Position numbers and translations under genes: made by a program | From: Phenylobacterium sp. | Lineage (GTDB): Bacteria > Pseudomonadota > Alphaproteobacteria > Caulobacterales > Caulobacteraceae | Reading direction: 5' to 3' | Assembly: GCA_020401865.1 (NCBI GenBank) | Contig: JADCAS010000005.1 | Location: forward strand, 186,001 to 250,000 | DNA: 64,000 bases | The notes under the pieces: generated by a model | Told to the model about the DNA's origin: nothing | Seen by the model: the letters and a program-made list of their open reading frames with translations, nothing else | The model's database searches: none | In this document: positions 9,186 to 19,777 of the stretch, in pieces | How positions within the stretch are numbered: the first letter of the stretch is position 1 | Layout: every line of letters starts with the position of its first letter

Positions 9186-10003
9186 GCGGGACCCTGGAGT
9201 TCACCATCCTGGGCTGCGGCTCCTCCGGCGGGGTGCCCCGGGCGGACGGCGACTGGGGCGCGTGCGATCCCGCCGACCCGCGCAACTTCCGCACCCGCTG
9301 CTCCCTGCTGGTTCGCCGGACCGCGCCCGACCCGGCCCAGGCCACCACCGTCCTGGTGGACGCCTCGCCCGACCTGCGCTGGCAGACCGCCCAGGCCGGG
9401 GCCCGGCGGCTCGACGCCCTGCTTCTCACCCACGACCACGCCGACCAGACCCACGGGATCGACGACATCCGCGCCTTCTTCATACGCCAGAGGGCGCGCA
9501 TCCCCTGCCACATGGACGGGGCCACCTTCGCCTCCATGGGCCGCCGGTTCGGCTATGTCTTCGAAGGGGAGGGGGGCTATCCCGGCATCGCCGACCCGGT
9601 GCTGATCCCGCCACATGGCCAGGCCTGGGCGGTGGACGGCCCCTCCGGCGCCATTCCAGTGGTGACCTTCGACCAGGACCACGGCGGCCTGCGCTCCGTC
9701 GGCTACCGGTTCGGCGACGTGGCCTATTCCAGCGACGTGGTGGACCTGCCGGACGAGGCTTTCGAGGCCCTGGCCGGCCTCGATGTCTGGATCGTCGACG
9801 CCCTTCGCTGGCGCCCGCACCCGACCCACGCCCACGTCGAGCTGACCCTGGAATGGGCGGCGCGGCTCAGGCCCCGGCGCACCATCCTGACCAACATGCA
9901 CATCGACCTCGACTTCGCCGATCTCAGCGCCCGACTGCCGCCGGGGGTGGAGCCGGCCTTCGACGGCCTCCGTTTCGAGCACAGTCCGGGGGCGGGTGCG
10001 TGA
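9182..10003 (+). CDS. MBL-fold hydrolase, PhnP-like
   Basis: A 273-residue metallo-beta-lactamase-fold protein. It starts 'LEFTILGCGSSGGVPR', the hallmark of the PhnP/cyclic phosphodiesterase-like subgroup. The metal-binding motif is 'LLTHDHADQTHGID' (H-x-H-x-D-x-x-H with D-H-A-D), and later come 'YSSDVVDLP' and a terminal 'NMHIDLDF' histidine. Relatives hydrolyse cyclic phosphodiesters. It commonly follows tatD in alphaproteobacterial operons. Its TGA overlaps the GTG start of the formyltransferase gene. Confidence 0.88.
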   Translation: MSGTLEFTILGCGSSGGVPRADGDWGACDPADPRNFRTRCSLLVRRTAPDPAQATTVLVDASPDLRWQTAQAGARRLDALLLTHDHADQTHGIDDIRAFFIRQRARIPCHMDGATFASMGRRFGYVFEGEGGYPGIADPVLIPPHGQAWAVDGPSGAIPVVTFDQDHGGLRSVGYRFGDVAYSSDVVDLPDEAFEALAGLDVWIVDALRWRPHPTHAHVELTLEWAARLRPRRTILTNMHIDLDFADLSARLPPGVEPAFDGLRFEHSPGAGA

Positions 10004-10608
10004 CGCCACGCCTGAGACTGGCCTTCCTCGCCTCCCGAAACGGATCGGCCTTCCGCGCGGCGGTAGAGGCGGCGGAGGCGGGGCGGCTGGCCGCCGACAT
10101 CGTCCTCCTGGTCAGCAATTCGGCGAGGGCGCCGGCCCTGGACTTCGCCCGTGCGCGGGCACTTCCGCACCGGGTCATTCCCACCGCCGTCGATCCCGAG
10201 GCCGCCGACCGGGAACTGGCCGAGGCCCTGGCGGCCTCCGGCGCGGATTGGATCGTCCTGTCCGGCTACCTGAGGCGTATCGGCCCTGCGGTCCTGGCGC
10301 GCTTCCCGGACCGGATCCTGAACATCCACCCTGGCCCCCTGCCGGCCTTCGGAGGGGAGGGGATGTACGGTCGCCGGGTGCATGAGGCCGTCATCGCCGC
10401 CGGCGCGCCGCAAAGCGAGGTCACCATCCACCTGGTCGATGGCGAATACGACCACGGCCGGGTGCTTGGCCGATGGCCCGTGCCCGTGGAGCCGGGCGAC
10501 ACGCCCGAAACCCTCGAACAGCGTGTCACGGCCCTGGAGCCCGAGGTCATGACCCGGACCCTCATCGAACTTGCCGAGGGCCGCCTCCGGGTCGATCAGG
10601 CGTCCTGA
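10000..10608 (+). CDS. purN: Phosphoribosylglycinamide formyltransferase
   Basis: Transfers a formyl group from 10-formyl-THF to GAR in purine synthesis. The GTG start at 10000 forms a GTGA overlap with the upstream stop and gives a 202-residue protein of normal size. Family signs are the N-terminal 'LAFLASRNGSAFRA', the catalytic 'RILNIHPGPLPAF' (Asn and His) and 'VTIHLVDGEYDHGRVL' (catalytic Asp). The P-loop-like N-terminus is slightly unusual (ASRNGS rather than SGxGSN), and purM is not adjacent, so a related formyltransferase cannot be fully excluded. The last 13 bases overlap the convergent monooxygenase gene. Confidence 0.85.
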   Translation: MTPRLRLAFLASRNGSAFRAAVEAAEAGRLAADIVLLVSNSARAPALDFARARALPHRVIPTAVDPEAADRELAEALAASGADWIVLSGYLRRIGPAVLARFPDRILNIHPGPLPAFGGEGMYGRRVHEAVIAAGAPQSEVTIHLVDGEYDHGRVLGRWPVPVEPGDTPETLEQRVTALEPEVMTRTLIELAEGRLRVDQAS

Positions 10609-11960
10609 AGCTCGGCTCGCGCAGGCACTGGAAGCCGGTTGCCCGCCGCCGCAGCGCGCTTTGAGCCACGCTCGATTTCCTTCATGAGATCATGGCAGTA
10701 GACGCCGAAGTCCACCTGGATCGTATGCCGCTTTGAGGCGTAGTACTGGCCCATGTGCAGGGCCTCGTCCTCGGCGATGATCCGTTCCATGTCGGCGGGC
10801 GAGGGGGGCAGGTACCGGCCGGTCAGGTAGGCGGCCACGAACTTGGCCTGCTGCTCGGCGAAGTTGACCAGGGTCGGCAGGGGCTGGGCCAGGCCCATGT
10901 AGAAGAGGTTGGGCACGCCGGGCTTCATCATCCGCTTGAACAGCGGCAGGCGGTGGTCGGAATCCGGCACGAAGGCCGGGTCCTCGAAAAAGGGGAACTT
11001 CATGTCGTAGCCGGTGGCGTAGATGATCACGTCCACGTCCTCGACGCTGTCGTCGGTGAAGCGCACCTGCCGGCCCTCCAGGGCCTTGATGCCGGGCCGG
11101 AAGGTGATGTCGCCACAGCCCGCCCGGGTCAGGAACTCGCCGCTGACCGACGGGTGGGCCTCCAGCGGCTCATGGTCGGGCTTGGGCAGGCCATAGTCCT
11201 CCATAGCGCCCAGGGTCTTCTTGATGGTCTGGCGGGCGAGGGCGAGCCCCAGCTTGCGGGGCATCCAGGAGGGCATGGCCGCCTTGTCCGCCGGCCGGCC
11301 GTTCATGTACTTGGGCAGCACCCAGACGCCGCGCCGCGCCGAGACGATCAGCTTGCCCGCCAGGGGCCGCTGGGACAGCTCCGAGGCGATGTCCATGGCC
11401 GAATTGCCCATGCCGACCACCACCACGGTCTTGCCGCGCACATCCACCGGATCGAAGGGCGTGCGGTAGGCGTGGGAATGGAAGGACACCCCGTCGAAAT
11501 GGCCCGGATACTCCGGCGTGCGGGGGCTCCAGTGATGCCCGTTGCACACGAAGAGGACGTCGTAACGCCTTGTTTCCCCGTTCGAAAGCGTAACATCCCA
11601 AAGGCCCTCGGCGTTGCGCACCGCCATGGTCACGGCGGTGTTGAAGGTGATGGTCTCGCGCAGGCCGAAATGGTCGACATAGTCGTGGAAGTACTGCAGC
11701 AGCTGGCTGTGGTGCGGAAAGTCCGGCCAGCCGGCGGGCACGGGATAGTCCTCGAACGCCAGGCGCCACTTGGACGTGTCGATATGCAGGCTCTGGTAGC
11801 AGGCTGAGTGGCCGTTCGGGTTGTTGTAGTACCAGTTGCCGCCGATGTTGTCGGACATCTCGAAGCCGTCGTAGGGAACGCCCAGGTCCTTGAGCTTCTT
11901 GGCCGTGGTGAAGCCGGAGCAGCCGGCGCCGATGATGCAGGCCTTGGGCAAGGGGGCCAT
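10596..11960 (-). CDS. Flavin-containing monooxygenase
   Basis: A 454-residue NADPH- and FAD-dependent monooxygenase. The FAD-binding motif is 'CIIGAGCSGFTTAKKL' at the N-terminus. The FMO identifying motif F-x-G-x-x-x-H-x-x-x-F/Y is close to 'YPGHFDGVSFHSHAYR'. The NADP-binding motif is 'VVVVGMGNSAMDIASEL' near residue 185, and 'IIYATGYDMKFPFF' is the late FMO motif. Family members oxygenate soft nucleophiles (N, S) or act as Baeyer-Villiger enzymes; the substrate is unknown. It is a monocistronic gene whose 3' end overlaps that of purN. Confidence 0.9.
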   Translation of the reverse strand: MAPLPKACIIGAGCSGFTTAKKLKDLGVPYDGFEMSDNIGGNWYYNNPNGHSACYQSLHIDTSKWRLAFEDYPVPAGWPDFPHHSQLLQYFHDYVDHFGLRETITFNTAVTMAVRNAEGLWDVTLSNGETRRYDVLFVCNGHHWSPRTPEYPGHFDGVSFHSHAYRTPFDPVDVRGKTVVVVGMGNSAMDIASELSQRPLAGKLIVSARRGVWVLPKYMNGRPADKAAMPSWMPRKLGLALARQTIKKTLGAMEDYGLPKPDHEPLEAHPSVSGEFLTRAGCGDITFRPGIKALEGRQVRFTDDSVEDVDVIIYATGYDMKFPFFEDPAFVPDSDHRLPLFKRMMKPGVPNLFYMGLAQPLPTLVNFAEQQAKFVAAYLTGRYLPPSPADMERIIAEDEALHMGQYYASKRHTIQVDFGVYCHDLMKEIERGSKRAAAAGNRLPVPARAELQDA

Positions 11961-12037
11961 CTGGGGTCTCCGTTCCGTTTCCCGTTCGATTTCAGGAGTT
12001 TGGAGCCGAACGCGCCAAGGTCAAGCCTGACCCGGGG

Positions 12038-12382
12038 TCAGCCTGGGTTTTCCGGCGCCTCCAGTTCAAACCGCCATTTGCGAAGGACCGCCGGCGCAAG
12101 GTCCACCTCCCAGTTGCGGGCCAGAAGGAGGACATGACCCAGAACGTCGGCCACCTCATCCGCCAGCTGCGCCTTCATCTCGGCCTCACTGCGTCCGCCC
12201 GACCGTCCGCGCCCCGAAAGCCGCGACCAGGCCTGGGTCAGCTCGCCGACCTCTTCCTGCAGCTTCAGAATGTACCAGTCTGGATCCCGACGAAGCCCGA
12301 ACGCCGCCACATAGGCCTGTGAAGCCTGCTCAAACCGGTCCGCAAGGGGGCCGAGGGGGCCGAGGCTGGGTTCGATGGGCAT
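12038..12382 (-). CDS. MazG-like nucleotide pyrophosphohydrolase domain protein
   Basis: A short all-alpha protein of 114 residues if it starts at the ATG at 12382 (an ATG at 12457 would add 25). The motif 'YILKLQEEVGELTQAWSRLSG' followed by 'QLADEVADVLGHVLLLA' gives the E-E-x-x-E and E-x-x-D metal-binding pairs of the MazG/dUTPase-like NTP pyrophosphohydrolases. Members hydrolyse non-canonical NTPs. It is distinct from the two-domain MazG at 16271. No partner gene is adjacent on the same strand. Confidence 0.75.
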   Translation of the reverse strand: MPIEPSLGPLGPLADRFEQASQAYVAAFGLRRDPDWYILKLQEEVGELTQAWSRLSGRGRSGGRSEAEMKAQLADEVADVLGHVLLLARNWEVDLAPAVLRKWRFELEAPENPG

Positions 12383-12457
12383 AGTGGACTCGAGGTTGGT
12401 CGGGGGTCGCGGAAGCAGCGTCCTCTGATTCTCAGTACAGGAGCCACGAACGCTCAA

Positions 12458-13839
<1,382 letters not shown>

Positions 13840-13967
13840 GGGGCCCCTTCCCTCCCGTCCCGCCGCAAAGCCGGGCCTGTACATCGGCCCGGATTCCCGC
13901 TGCAATCGGTCGTCGCCCGGGCCCTCCCGGGTGGCGCCCGAACCCGATTGCCTGCGAGGCCCGCCCC

Positions 13968-15005
13968 ATGTCCGACGCCATCCCCGGATACGACCGTCCC
14001 GCCGTCGAGGCCTGGCTGGCGGCGCACTGTCCCGAGCTCTCTGGTCCCTTCGACTGGGTCCGGCTGCCGGGCGGGCATTCGAACCTGACCTGGCGGCTGA
14101 CGGACTCCACCGGCCGGCAGGCGGTGATCCGCCGCCCGCCGCTTGGGGAGCTGCTCCCCAAGGCCCACGACATGGGCCGGGAGTTCCGCGTCCTGTCGGC
14201 CCTCAAGGACACCCCCGTTCCGACGCCACGCCCCCTCGCCTTCTGTGAGGACCCGTCCGTCACCGGCGCCCACTTCTACGTCATGGACTTCCTGGACGGG
14301 CATCCCCTCTACACCGTGCAGGACGTGAAGGACTGGGCGCCGGAGGCGAAGCGCCGCGACCTCGCCTTCGCCTTCATCGACGCCCTGGCCCAGCTCCACG
14401 CCCTGGATCCCGCCGCCGTGGGCCTGGGCGACCTGGGCAAGCCCGAGGGCTATGTGGAGCGCCAAATCAACGCCTGGGGCCGGTCCTGGTCCGCTTCCGT
14501 GGGGCCCGCCGGTTTCGATGACCCCCGCGCCCACGAGGTCGAGGCCTTCCTGCGCGCCCGCCTGCCCGGCCAGGTCCCGGCCCGGGTCGTCCATGGGGAC
14601 TTCGGCATCCACAACATCCTGGTCGGGCGGGGCGGCGGCCTGCTGGCGGTGATCGACTGGGAGATCGCCACCCTGGGCGATCCCCTGGCGGACCTGGCCT
14701 ATGCCCTCAATCCCTGGCCGGACCCCTCCGATCCCGAACCCCCGGCAGAGACCTCGCCCCACGCCCAGCCGGGCTTTCCCACCCGGACAGAGCTGGCCGA
14801 ACGCTACGCCGCCGCCACCGGAGCCGACCTGTCGGGCCTGAACTACTACGTCGCCTTCAACCGCTGGAAGAGCGCCTGCATCGTCCATGGGGTCTACGCC
14901 CGCTACATGGAGGGGAAGAAGAGCACCGAGGGCGTCGACACCGAGGGCCTCAGGCTCAGCGTCCTGCGCAGCCTCGAGCTGGCGGCGCGGGCGGCGGCGG
15001 ACTAA
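13968..15005 (+). CDS. Phosphotransferase of the APH/ACAD10-like family
   Basis: A 345-residue aminoglycoside-phosphotransferase-fold kinase. Visible are the glycine-rich 'RLPGGHSNLTWRL', the lysine/arginine region 'QAVIRRPPLGELLPKAHDM', the catalytic loop 'RVVHGDFGIHNILVG' (Brenner's motif H-G-D-x-x-x-x-N) and 'LLAVIDWEIATLGDPLADLA' (metal-binding Asp). The wording 'RRPP.G.LLPKAHDM.REFRVL' is typical of bacterial homologues of the ACAD10/11 kinase domain, linked to 4-hydroxy acid or acyl-CoA degradation rather than antibiotic resistance. The ATG at 13968 matches the family start. Confidence 0.88.
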   Translation: MSDAIPGYDRPAVEAWLAAHCPELSGPFDWVRLPGGHSNLTWRLTDSTGRQAVIRRPPLGELLPKAHDMGREFRVLSALKDTPVPTPRPLAFCEDPSVTGAHFYVMDFLDGHPLYTVQDVKDWAPEAKRRDLAFAFIDALAQLHALDPAAVGLGDLGKPEGYVERQINAWGRSWSASVGPAGFDDPRAHEVEAFLRARLPGQVPARVVHGDFGIHNILVGRGGGLLAVIDWEIATLGDPLADLAYALNPWPDPSDPEPPAETSPHAQPGFPTRTELAERYAAATGADLSGLNYYVAFNRWKSACIVHGVYARYMEGKKSTEGVDTEGLRLSVLRSLELAARAAAD

Positions 15006-15115
15006 GGCCCCGGGCTTGGCGCGCTCGGGCCATCCATTTCCACTCTCCAGGTCTTGACCCGAGCCCCCTCCGCCACCTACCCCTGCCGACGCCTGGGGGG
15101 CAACCGGAGTTCAAA

Positions 15116-15598
15116 ATGCGCAGACTGCTTCTCGCCACAGCCGTGGCCCTGGCCGCCGCCGGCGCCGCCCTCGCCCATGAGTATGCCGCCGGGGCCCTTC
15201 GCATCGACCATCCCTGGACGCGGCCCACCGCCGCAGGCGCTCCCACCGCCGCCGGCTATATGGAGATCACAAATACGGGCAGGACGGCCGACCGGCTGGT
15301 GTCCGCCAGTTCCGCCCACGCCGCCCGGGTGGAAATCCACCAGTCCTCTATGGAGGGCGGGATGATGCGGATGAAGGCCCTGCCCCAGGGCGTGGAGATC
15401 CCCGCCGGCGGCAAGGTGAGCCTGGCGCCCGGCGGCCTGCACATCATGTTCTTCGGTCCCAAGGCCGCCGTCGCCTCAGGCGACCGCATCCCCCTGACCC
15501 TGACCTTTGCCAAGGCGGGCAAGGTCACCGTCCAGCTGGCCGCGGAGTCCCGGCCTCCGGCCAAGCCCGCCGCCATGCCCGAGACCCACCGCCACTAG
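15116..15598 (+). CDS. PCu(A)C-type periplasmic copper chaperone
   Basis: A 160-residue secreted protein with a clear signal peptide (MRRLLLATAVALAAAGAALA, cleavage near residue 20 before H-E-Y). The mature domain has the DUF461/PCu(A)C pattern: 'DHPWTRPTAAGAPTAAGYM', 'HAARVEIHQSSMEGGMMRM' and 'PGGLHIMFFG', supplying the H, M, H-x-M copper(I) ligands. A His-containing tail (ETHRH) may add metal binding. Such proteins deliver copper to cytochrome c oxidase. Its TAG stop shares CTAG with the stop of the convergent peroxidase gene. Confidence 0.92.
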   Translation: MRRLLLATAVALAAAGAALAHEYAAGALRIDHPWTRPTAAGAPTAAGYMEITNTGRTADRLVSASSAHAARVEIHQSSMEGGMMRMKALPQGVEIPAGGKVSLAPGGLHIMFFGPKAAVASGDRIPLTLTFAKAGKVTVQLAAESRPPAKPAAMPETHRH

Positions 15599-16083
15599 CC
15601 GGCGGCGAGCGCGGCCTGAATATCAGCCTCAAGGGCCTCGGGCGGCGTATTCGGGCCGTAGCGCTTGAGCACCTTTCCATCCCGACCGACGAGGAACTTG
15701 GTGAAGTTCCACTTGATGGCGCGCGTGCCCAGGACGCCGCGCTTCTGGTCGGAGAGCCACCGGAAGAGCGGGTCCGCCCCGGGTCCGTTTACCTCCACCT
15801 TGGCCAGCACCGGGAAGGTGACGTCGTAGGTCAGGCTGCAGAAACTGGCGATCTCCGCCGCGTCCCCAGGCTCCTGGCTGGCGAACTGGTTGCAGGGGAA
15901 GCCCAGCACCACCAGGCCCGCCTCCCCGTGACGCCGCCAGAGGGCCTCCAGTCCGGCGTACTGGGGCGTGAAGCCGCACTTCGAGGCCGTATTGACCACA
16001 AGCACGACCTTCCCGGCGTAGGCCGAAAGCGGAACCTCGCCTCCGTCCGCCGCCTTCACCGTAAAGTCCTGAACTCCCGTCAT
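15595..16083 (-). CDS. Glutathione peroxidase-family thiol peroxidase
   Basis: Reduces peroxides using a catalytic cysteine. The 162-residue protein has 'VVNTASKCGFTPQY' (peroxidatic Cys), 'VLGFPCNQFASQEPG' (with the resolving Cys region and Gln) and 'IKWNFTKFLVGRDG' (Trp and Asn), completing the tetrad. The Cys form suggests a thioredoxin-dependent peroxidase rather than a selenoprotein. The start overlaps (ATGA) the stop of a 27-codon frame resembling the beginning of a DUF1508 protein, so translation may be coupled. Confidence 0.93.
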   Translation of the reverse strand: MTGVQDFTVKAADGGEVPLSAYAGKVVLVVNTASKCGFTPQYAGLEALWRRHGEAGLVVLGFPCNQFASQEPGDAAEIASFCSLTYDVTFPVLAKVEVNGPGADPLFRWLSDQKRGVLGTRAIKWNFTKFLVGRDGKVLKRYGPNTPPEALEADIQAALAAG

Positions 16084-16163
16084 CTGCGCCCCATGATCTG
16101 CTGGTTGAAGACTACGCCGAACGCGCCTGCCCTGTCCTTGTAGATTTCGAACTTGTGAGCCAT
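16080..16163 (-). pseudogene. Truncated DUF1508 (YegP-like) protein, 27 codons
   Basis: From an ATG at 16163 with AGGGG before it, the frame reads MAHKFEIYKDRAGAFGVVFN then a short tail and TGA. The first dozen residues match the usual opening of DUF1508 proteins (MAHKFEIYKDKAGE...), which are normally about 55-60 residues or tandem repeats. The core after residue 15 has been lost. The stop overlaps the glutathione peroxidase ATG, so the fragment now forms a short upstream frame leading into it. It is too short to fold as the family domain. Confidence 0.6.
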
Positions 16164-16270
16164 CGGATATCCCCTGTGAGTGATCCTTGCCGGCCTGCCT
16201 CGCGAGGTGGCCTCAAAGGCCTCAGGGCGGCGCAATGCAACCCTTGCGTGCAATCCGTGGAGTTAGGCGC

Positions 16271-17077
16271 ATGACCGACCAGACCCCGGCCCTGGATCGC
16301 CTTCTCGGCATCATGGCCCGCCTTCGGGACCCGAACACTGGCTGCGCCTGGGACCTGGAGCAGACCTTCGCGACCATCGCCCCCTACACCGTGGAGGAGG
16401 CCTACGAGGTCGCCGACGCCATCCAGCGGGGCGACCTGGCGGACCTGAAGGACGAGCTGGGCGACCTGCTGTTCCAGGTGGTCTTCCACGCCCGCATGGC
16501 CGAGGAACAGGGCGCCTTCGCTTTCGAAGACGTCGCCGCCGCCATCGTCGACAAGATGATCCGGCGCCACCCTCACATCTTCAGCGACGCCGACCAGAGG
16601 ACCAGCGGCGAGCAGGTCCGGGCCTGGGAGGAGGTCAAGGCGGCGGAACGCGCGGCCCGGGCGCCGGCGGCGGGCCTCCTCGACGACATCCCCGCCGCCC
16701 TCCCCGGCCTGACCCGGGCGGTCAAGCTGTCGAAGCGGGCCGCCGGCGTCGGCTTCGTCTGGCCGACCACGGAGGCGGTCCTCGACAAGCTGCAGGAAGA
16801 GCTGGACGAGTTCCGCGCCGAGGTCGCTTCGGGCAACCGCGCGGCCCTTCGTGAGGAACTGGGCGACGTCCTCTTCGTCATGGCCAACATCGCCCGGGAC
16901 CTCGACATCGACCCCGAAGACGCCCTGCGCGAGGCCAACGCCAAGTTTGTCCGACGCTTCCGGCATATCGAGGCGCGTCTGGCGGAGGACGGTCGGACGC
17001 CGGCCCAGTCCGACCTTGCAGAAATGGATGCCCTCTGGAACGAGGCCAGAGCTCGGGACAAGGCCAGCCGCCCTTGA
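16271..17077 (+). CDS. mazG: Nucleoside triphosphate pyrophosphohydrolase MazG
   Basis: House-cleaning NTPase that hydrolyses NTPs to NMP and PPi. The 268-residue protein has two MazG domains. The first has 'YTVEEAYEVADAIQRGDL' and 'DLKDELGDLLFQVVFHARMA' (E-E-x-x-E and E-x-x-D); the second has 'LQEELDEFRAEVASGN' and 'LREELGDVLFVMANIARDL'. The opening 'LDRLLGIMARLRDPNTGCAW' with W-D is diagnostic. The ATG at 16271 is the family start. A fold-back repeat begins right after its stop. Confidence 0.95.
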   Translation: MTDQTPALDRLLGIMARLRDPNTGCAWDLEQTFATIAPYTVEEAYEVADAIQRGDLADLKDELGDLLFQVVFHARMAEEQGAFAFEDVAAAIVDKMIRRHPHIFSDADQRTSGEQVRAWEEVKAAERAARAPAAGLLDDIPAALPGLTRAVKLSKRAAGVGFVWPTTEAVLDKLQEELDEFRAEVASGNRAALREELGDVLFVMANIARDLDIDPEDALREANAKFVRRFRHIEARLAEDGRTPAQSDLAEMDALWNEARARDKASRP

Positions 17078-17078
17078 C

Positions 17079-17270
17079 CCCCCTCACCGCGCTTCGCGCG
17101 GAGCTCCCCCGCGGGGGAGCAATGACTCCCTAATTCCTCCCCCTCCTGAGGGGCCGCAGCGCCCCCTCAGTCGGCTTCGCCGAAAGCTCCCCCGCAGGAG
17201 AGCAATTCGCCGCTCCAATTCCTCCACCTCCTGAGGGGGAGGTGGACCGCGGAGCGGGCCGGAGGGGGTC
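17079..17270. repeat. Fold-back intergenic repeat A (compound)
   Basis: Two head-to-tail partial units of the window-wide GC-rich repeat. Typical pieces are CCCCCTCA near the left edge, GAGCTCCCCCGCGGGGGAGC (a perfect hairpin core), AATTCCTCC, GGGGGAGGTGGACCGC and a closing GGCCGGAGGGGGTC. It fills the space between the converging mazG and hflX genes and may end transcription of both. Confidence 0.85.
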
Positions 17271-17302
17271 AGCTGAGCCGCCGTTGCCCCCCTTACCCGG
17301 CC

Positions 17303-18616
17303 TCAGGCCGGAATGGCGACGCCGGGGAAGAGCCGTTCCAGCTGGCCTTGCGCCTGGTCGGACAGGCTGACGGTCAGGCTCACCGCGCCGTCTTCCTCTT
17401 CGTGGCGCTCCAGCACGCGCCCGTGACGGTAGAGCCAGGCGATGAGGTCCCCCTGCCCCGCCTCCGCCCGGACCTCGATCGGGGCGGCCTCGTCGATGAG
17501 GCTCGAGATGCGCGCCAGGAGGGCCTCGCAGCCCTCGCCTGAAACGGCCGAAGTCAGGATGGCCGGTGGCCGGGCCAGGAGGGCGTCAGAGCACCGGATT
17601 TCCCGCGCCTCGGCGTCCAGCCGGTCGGCCTTGTTCCAGACCTCGATGACCCGTCGGGCCTCCATCTCGACCCCCAGACGCCCCAACACTTCACGCACGT
17701 CGGCGGCCTCGGCGTCGCTATCGGGGCTGGCGTTATCGCGGACGTGCAGGATGACGTCGGCCTCCTTCACCTCCTCGAGAGTGGCCCGGAAGGCCTCCAC
17801 CAGTTCGTGCGGCAGGTCGGAGATGAATCCCACCGTGTCCGACAACACCACCGGCCGCCCGCCGGGGAGCCGCAGGGTGCGCAGGGTCGGGTCCAGGGTG
17901 GCGAAGAGCATGTCCTTCGCCTCCACCCCGGCGGCGGTCAGATGGTTGAACAAGGTGGACTTGCCCGCATTGGTGTACCCGACCAGGGCGACGGACGGCG
18001 CAGGGGCCCTCTGGCGGGCGGCGCGCTGCAGGGTGCGGGTACGGCGCACTTCCTCCAGGTCTCGCTTCAGCCGCCCGATCCGGTCGGCGATGAGCCGGCG
18101 GTCGGTTTCGATCTGGGTCTCCCCCGGGCCGCCCATGACGCCAAAGCCGCCGCGCTGGCGCTCCAGGTGGGTCCAGGTCCGGACGAGGCGGGAACGTTCA
18201 TAGGACAGCCGCGCCAGCTCGACCTGAAGGCGGCCTTCGCGGGTGCGGGCCCGGCGGGCGAAGATTTCGAGGATCAGCCCGGTGCGGTCGATGACCTTGA
18301 CCTTCCAGGCCTTCTCCAGGTTGCGTTGCTGCACCGGCGTCAGGCTGTCATCGACCACGACGACATCGGCCTCGGTCGCTTCGCAGAGGGCGGCGATCTC
18401 CTCCACCTTGCCCGAACCGAACAGGGTGGCGGGGGTCCGACGGCGAAGGTTGACGATGAGGCCCTGGCGGATCTCCAGATCCAGGGCCCGCGCCAGGCCC
18501 TCGGCCTCCTCCAGGCGCGCGGATGGACTGCGCCCCGACTGCCGCCCCTCACGTTCGGGATGGAGGACAAGGGCGCCCTGGACGGGCGCCTCTCGGCTGA
18601 TGCTGCGACCAGTCAA
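17303..18616 (-). CDS. hflX: GTPase HflX
   Basis: Ribosome-associated GTPase that splits or rescues stalled ribosomes. The 437-residue protein has the glycine-rich HflX N-domain ([32 protein letters not shown]), a coiled region and the G domain: G1 '[17 protein letters not shown]', G2/G3 '[10 protein letters not shown]' and '[12 protein letters not shown]', G4 'VWNKADRL', G5 'TSAVSGEG'. The start is a TTG at 18616 that overlaps the hfq stop (TTGA), so expression is likely coupled to hfq. The hfq-hflX order is conserved widely. Confidence 0.95.
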   Translation of the reverse strand: MTGRSISREAPVQGALVLHPEREGRQSGRSPSARLEEAEGLARALDLEIRQGLIVNLRRRTPATLFGSGKVEEIAALCEATEADVVVVDDSLTPVQQRNLEKAWKVKVIDRTGLILEIFARRARTREGRLQVELARLSYERSRLVRTWTHLERQRGGFGVMGGPGETQIETDRRLIADRIGRLKRDLEEVRRTRTLQRAARQRAPAPSVALVGYTNAGKSTLFNHLTAAGVEAKDMLFATLDPTLRTLRLPGGRPVVLSDTVGFISDLPHELVEAFRATLEEVKEADVILHVRDNASPDSDAEAADVREVLGRLGVEMEARRVIEVWNKADRLDAEAREIRCSDALLARPPAILTSAVSGEGCEALLARISSLIDEAAPIEVRAEAGQGDLIAWLYRHGRVLERHEEEDGAVSLTVSLSDQAQGQLERLFPGVAIPA

Positions 18617-18861
18617 TCGGCGTCGTCTTCGTCCGGCTCATAGAGCTGAACAGGCTGGGCGGGCATGATCGTGGAGATGGCGTGCTTGTAAACCAGCTGC
18701 GACTGGCCATCGCGGCGCAGGAGAACGCAGAAGTTGTCGAACCAGCTGACCACGCCCTGCAGCTTGACGCCGTTGACGAGGAAGATGGTCAGGGGGGTCT
18801 TGGTCTTGCGGACGCTGTTGAGGAAGGTGTCCTGCAGGTTCTGCTTCTTGTCGCCGGACAT
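18613..18861 (-). CDS. hfq: RNA chaperone Hfq
   Basis: Hexameric Sm-like protein that pairs small RNAs with mRNAs. The 82-residue sequence shows '[20 protein letters not shown]' (Sm1 start), '[20 protein letters not shown]' and the Sm2 motif '[13 protein letters not shown]', followed by a short acidic tail (EPDEDDAD), as in other alphaproteobacteria. The ATG at 18861 is the family start. It lies between dat (upstream) and hflX (downstream) in one minus-strand series. Confidence 0.98.
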   Translation of the reverse strand: MSGDKKQNLQDTFLNSVRKTKTPLTIFLVNGVKLQGVVSWFDNFCVLLRRDGQSQLVYKHAISTIMPAQPVQLYEPDEDDAD

Positions 18862-18913
18862 GGCTTTTCGTTCTCTCTTGTTGGGCGGGGCGCCTCGCCC
18901 CTGCCGTCGACCG

Positions 18914-19777
18914 CTAGATCGCCGCGGCTCTGGCTTCGGCAATATAGAGGCTGCGGAGCCGGGTTGCCACAGGTCCCGGGCGTCCCGTCCCCAGGGGCTG
19001 GCCGTCAATCGCCACCACCGGCATGAGCAGGGCGCCGGCGCCAGTAAAGAAGGCCTCCCGGGCGGTCAGCGCTTCCTCGAGGGTGAAGGCCCGCTCCTCG
19101 ATCCGGATGTTCTCCGTCCGCGCCACCTCCAGCAGAGTCTCCCGGGTGACGCCCCTCAGGATGTTGGCCGAGGTGTCCCGGGTCACCAGCACCCCCTCGG
19201 CGGTGACGATCCAGGCGTTGGAAGAGGCGCCCTCGGTGACGAGGTCGTCGGCGTCGACGAACCAGGCTTCCGCGGCGCCGGCGGACCGGGCGGCCTGCTT
19301 GGCCAGGACGTTGGGCAGGAGCCCCACCGTCTTGATGTCGCAGCGCCCCCAGCGGTTCTCGGGAGTGGTGATCACGCTGACGCCGCCCGCCGCCCGCGCC
19401 TCCGCAGCTGCGGGGTCGGTCCGCTTGACCGTCACCACCACTGCGGGGGGCGTCGGCTCGATGGGAAAGGCGTGGTCCCGCGGGGCCACCCCGCGGCTGA
19501 CCTGCAGATAGACAAGGCCGTCGCGGATGCGGTTGCGCCGGACCGTCTCCTTCAGGACGGTGGTCAGGGCTGCGCGGCTCATCGGCATGTCGATGGACAG
19601 CTCGCCGAGGCTCCGCTCCAGGCGGGCGAAGTGCCCCTCCGGATCGCACAGCCGACCGTCCGACATCGCCCAGACCTCATAGACGGCGTCGGCCAGCTGG
19701 TAGCCCCGGTCCTCGATGTGCACGGCGGCGTCGGCGTGACGCACATAGGCGCCGTTCACATAGGCGATGCGTCCCAT
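18914..19777 (-). CDS. dat: Class IV aminotransferase, D-amino-acid transaminase type
   Basis: PLP-dependent fold-type IV enzyme of 287 residues. The start '[20 protein letters not shown]' and '[16 protein letters not shown]' are characteristic of D-alanine transaminases. The PLP lysine is in '[19 protein letters not shown]'. The substrate loop is '[10 protein letters not shown]'. It makes D-glutamate or D-alanine for cell wall synthesis, or acts on branched or other amino acids; the dat assignment is probable. Its ATG touches the ntrX stop, and the ntrX-dat-hfq order is known from related alphaproteobacteria. Confidence 0.88.
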   Translation of the reverse strand: MGRIAYVNGAYVRHADAAVHIEDRGYQLADAVYEVWAMSDGRLCDPEGHFARLERSLGELSIDMPMSRAALTTVLKETVRRNRIRDGLVYLQVSRGVAPRDHAFPIEPTPPAVVVTVKRTDPAAAEARAAGGVSVITTPENRWGRCDIKTVGLLPNVLAKQAARSAGAAEAWFVDADDLVTEGASSNAWIVTAEGVLVTRDTSANILRGVTRETLLEVARTENIRIEERAFTLEEALTAREAFFTGAGALLMPVVAIDGQPLGTGRPGPVATRLRSLYIAEARAAAI

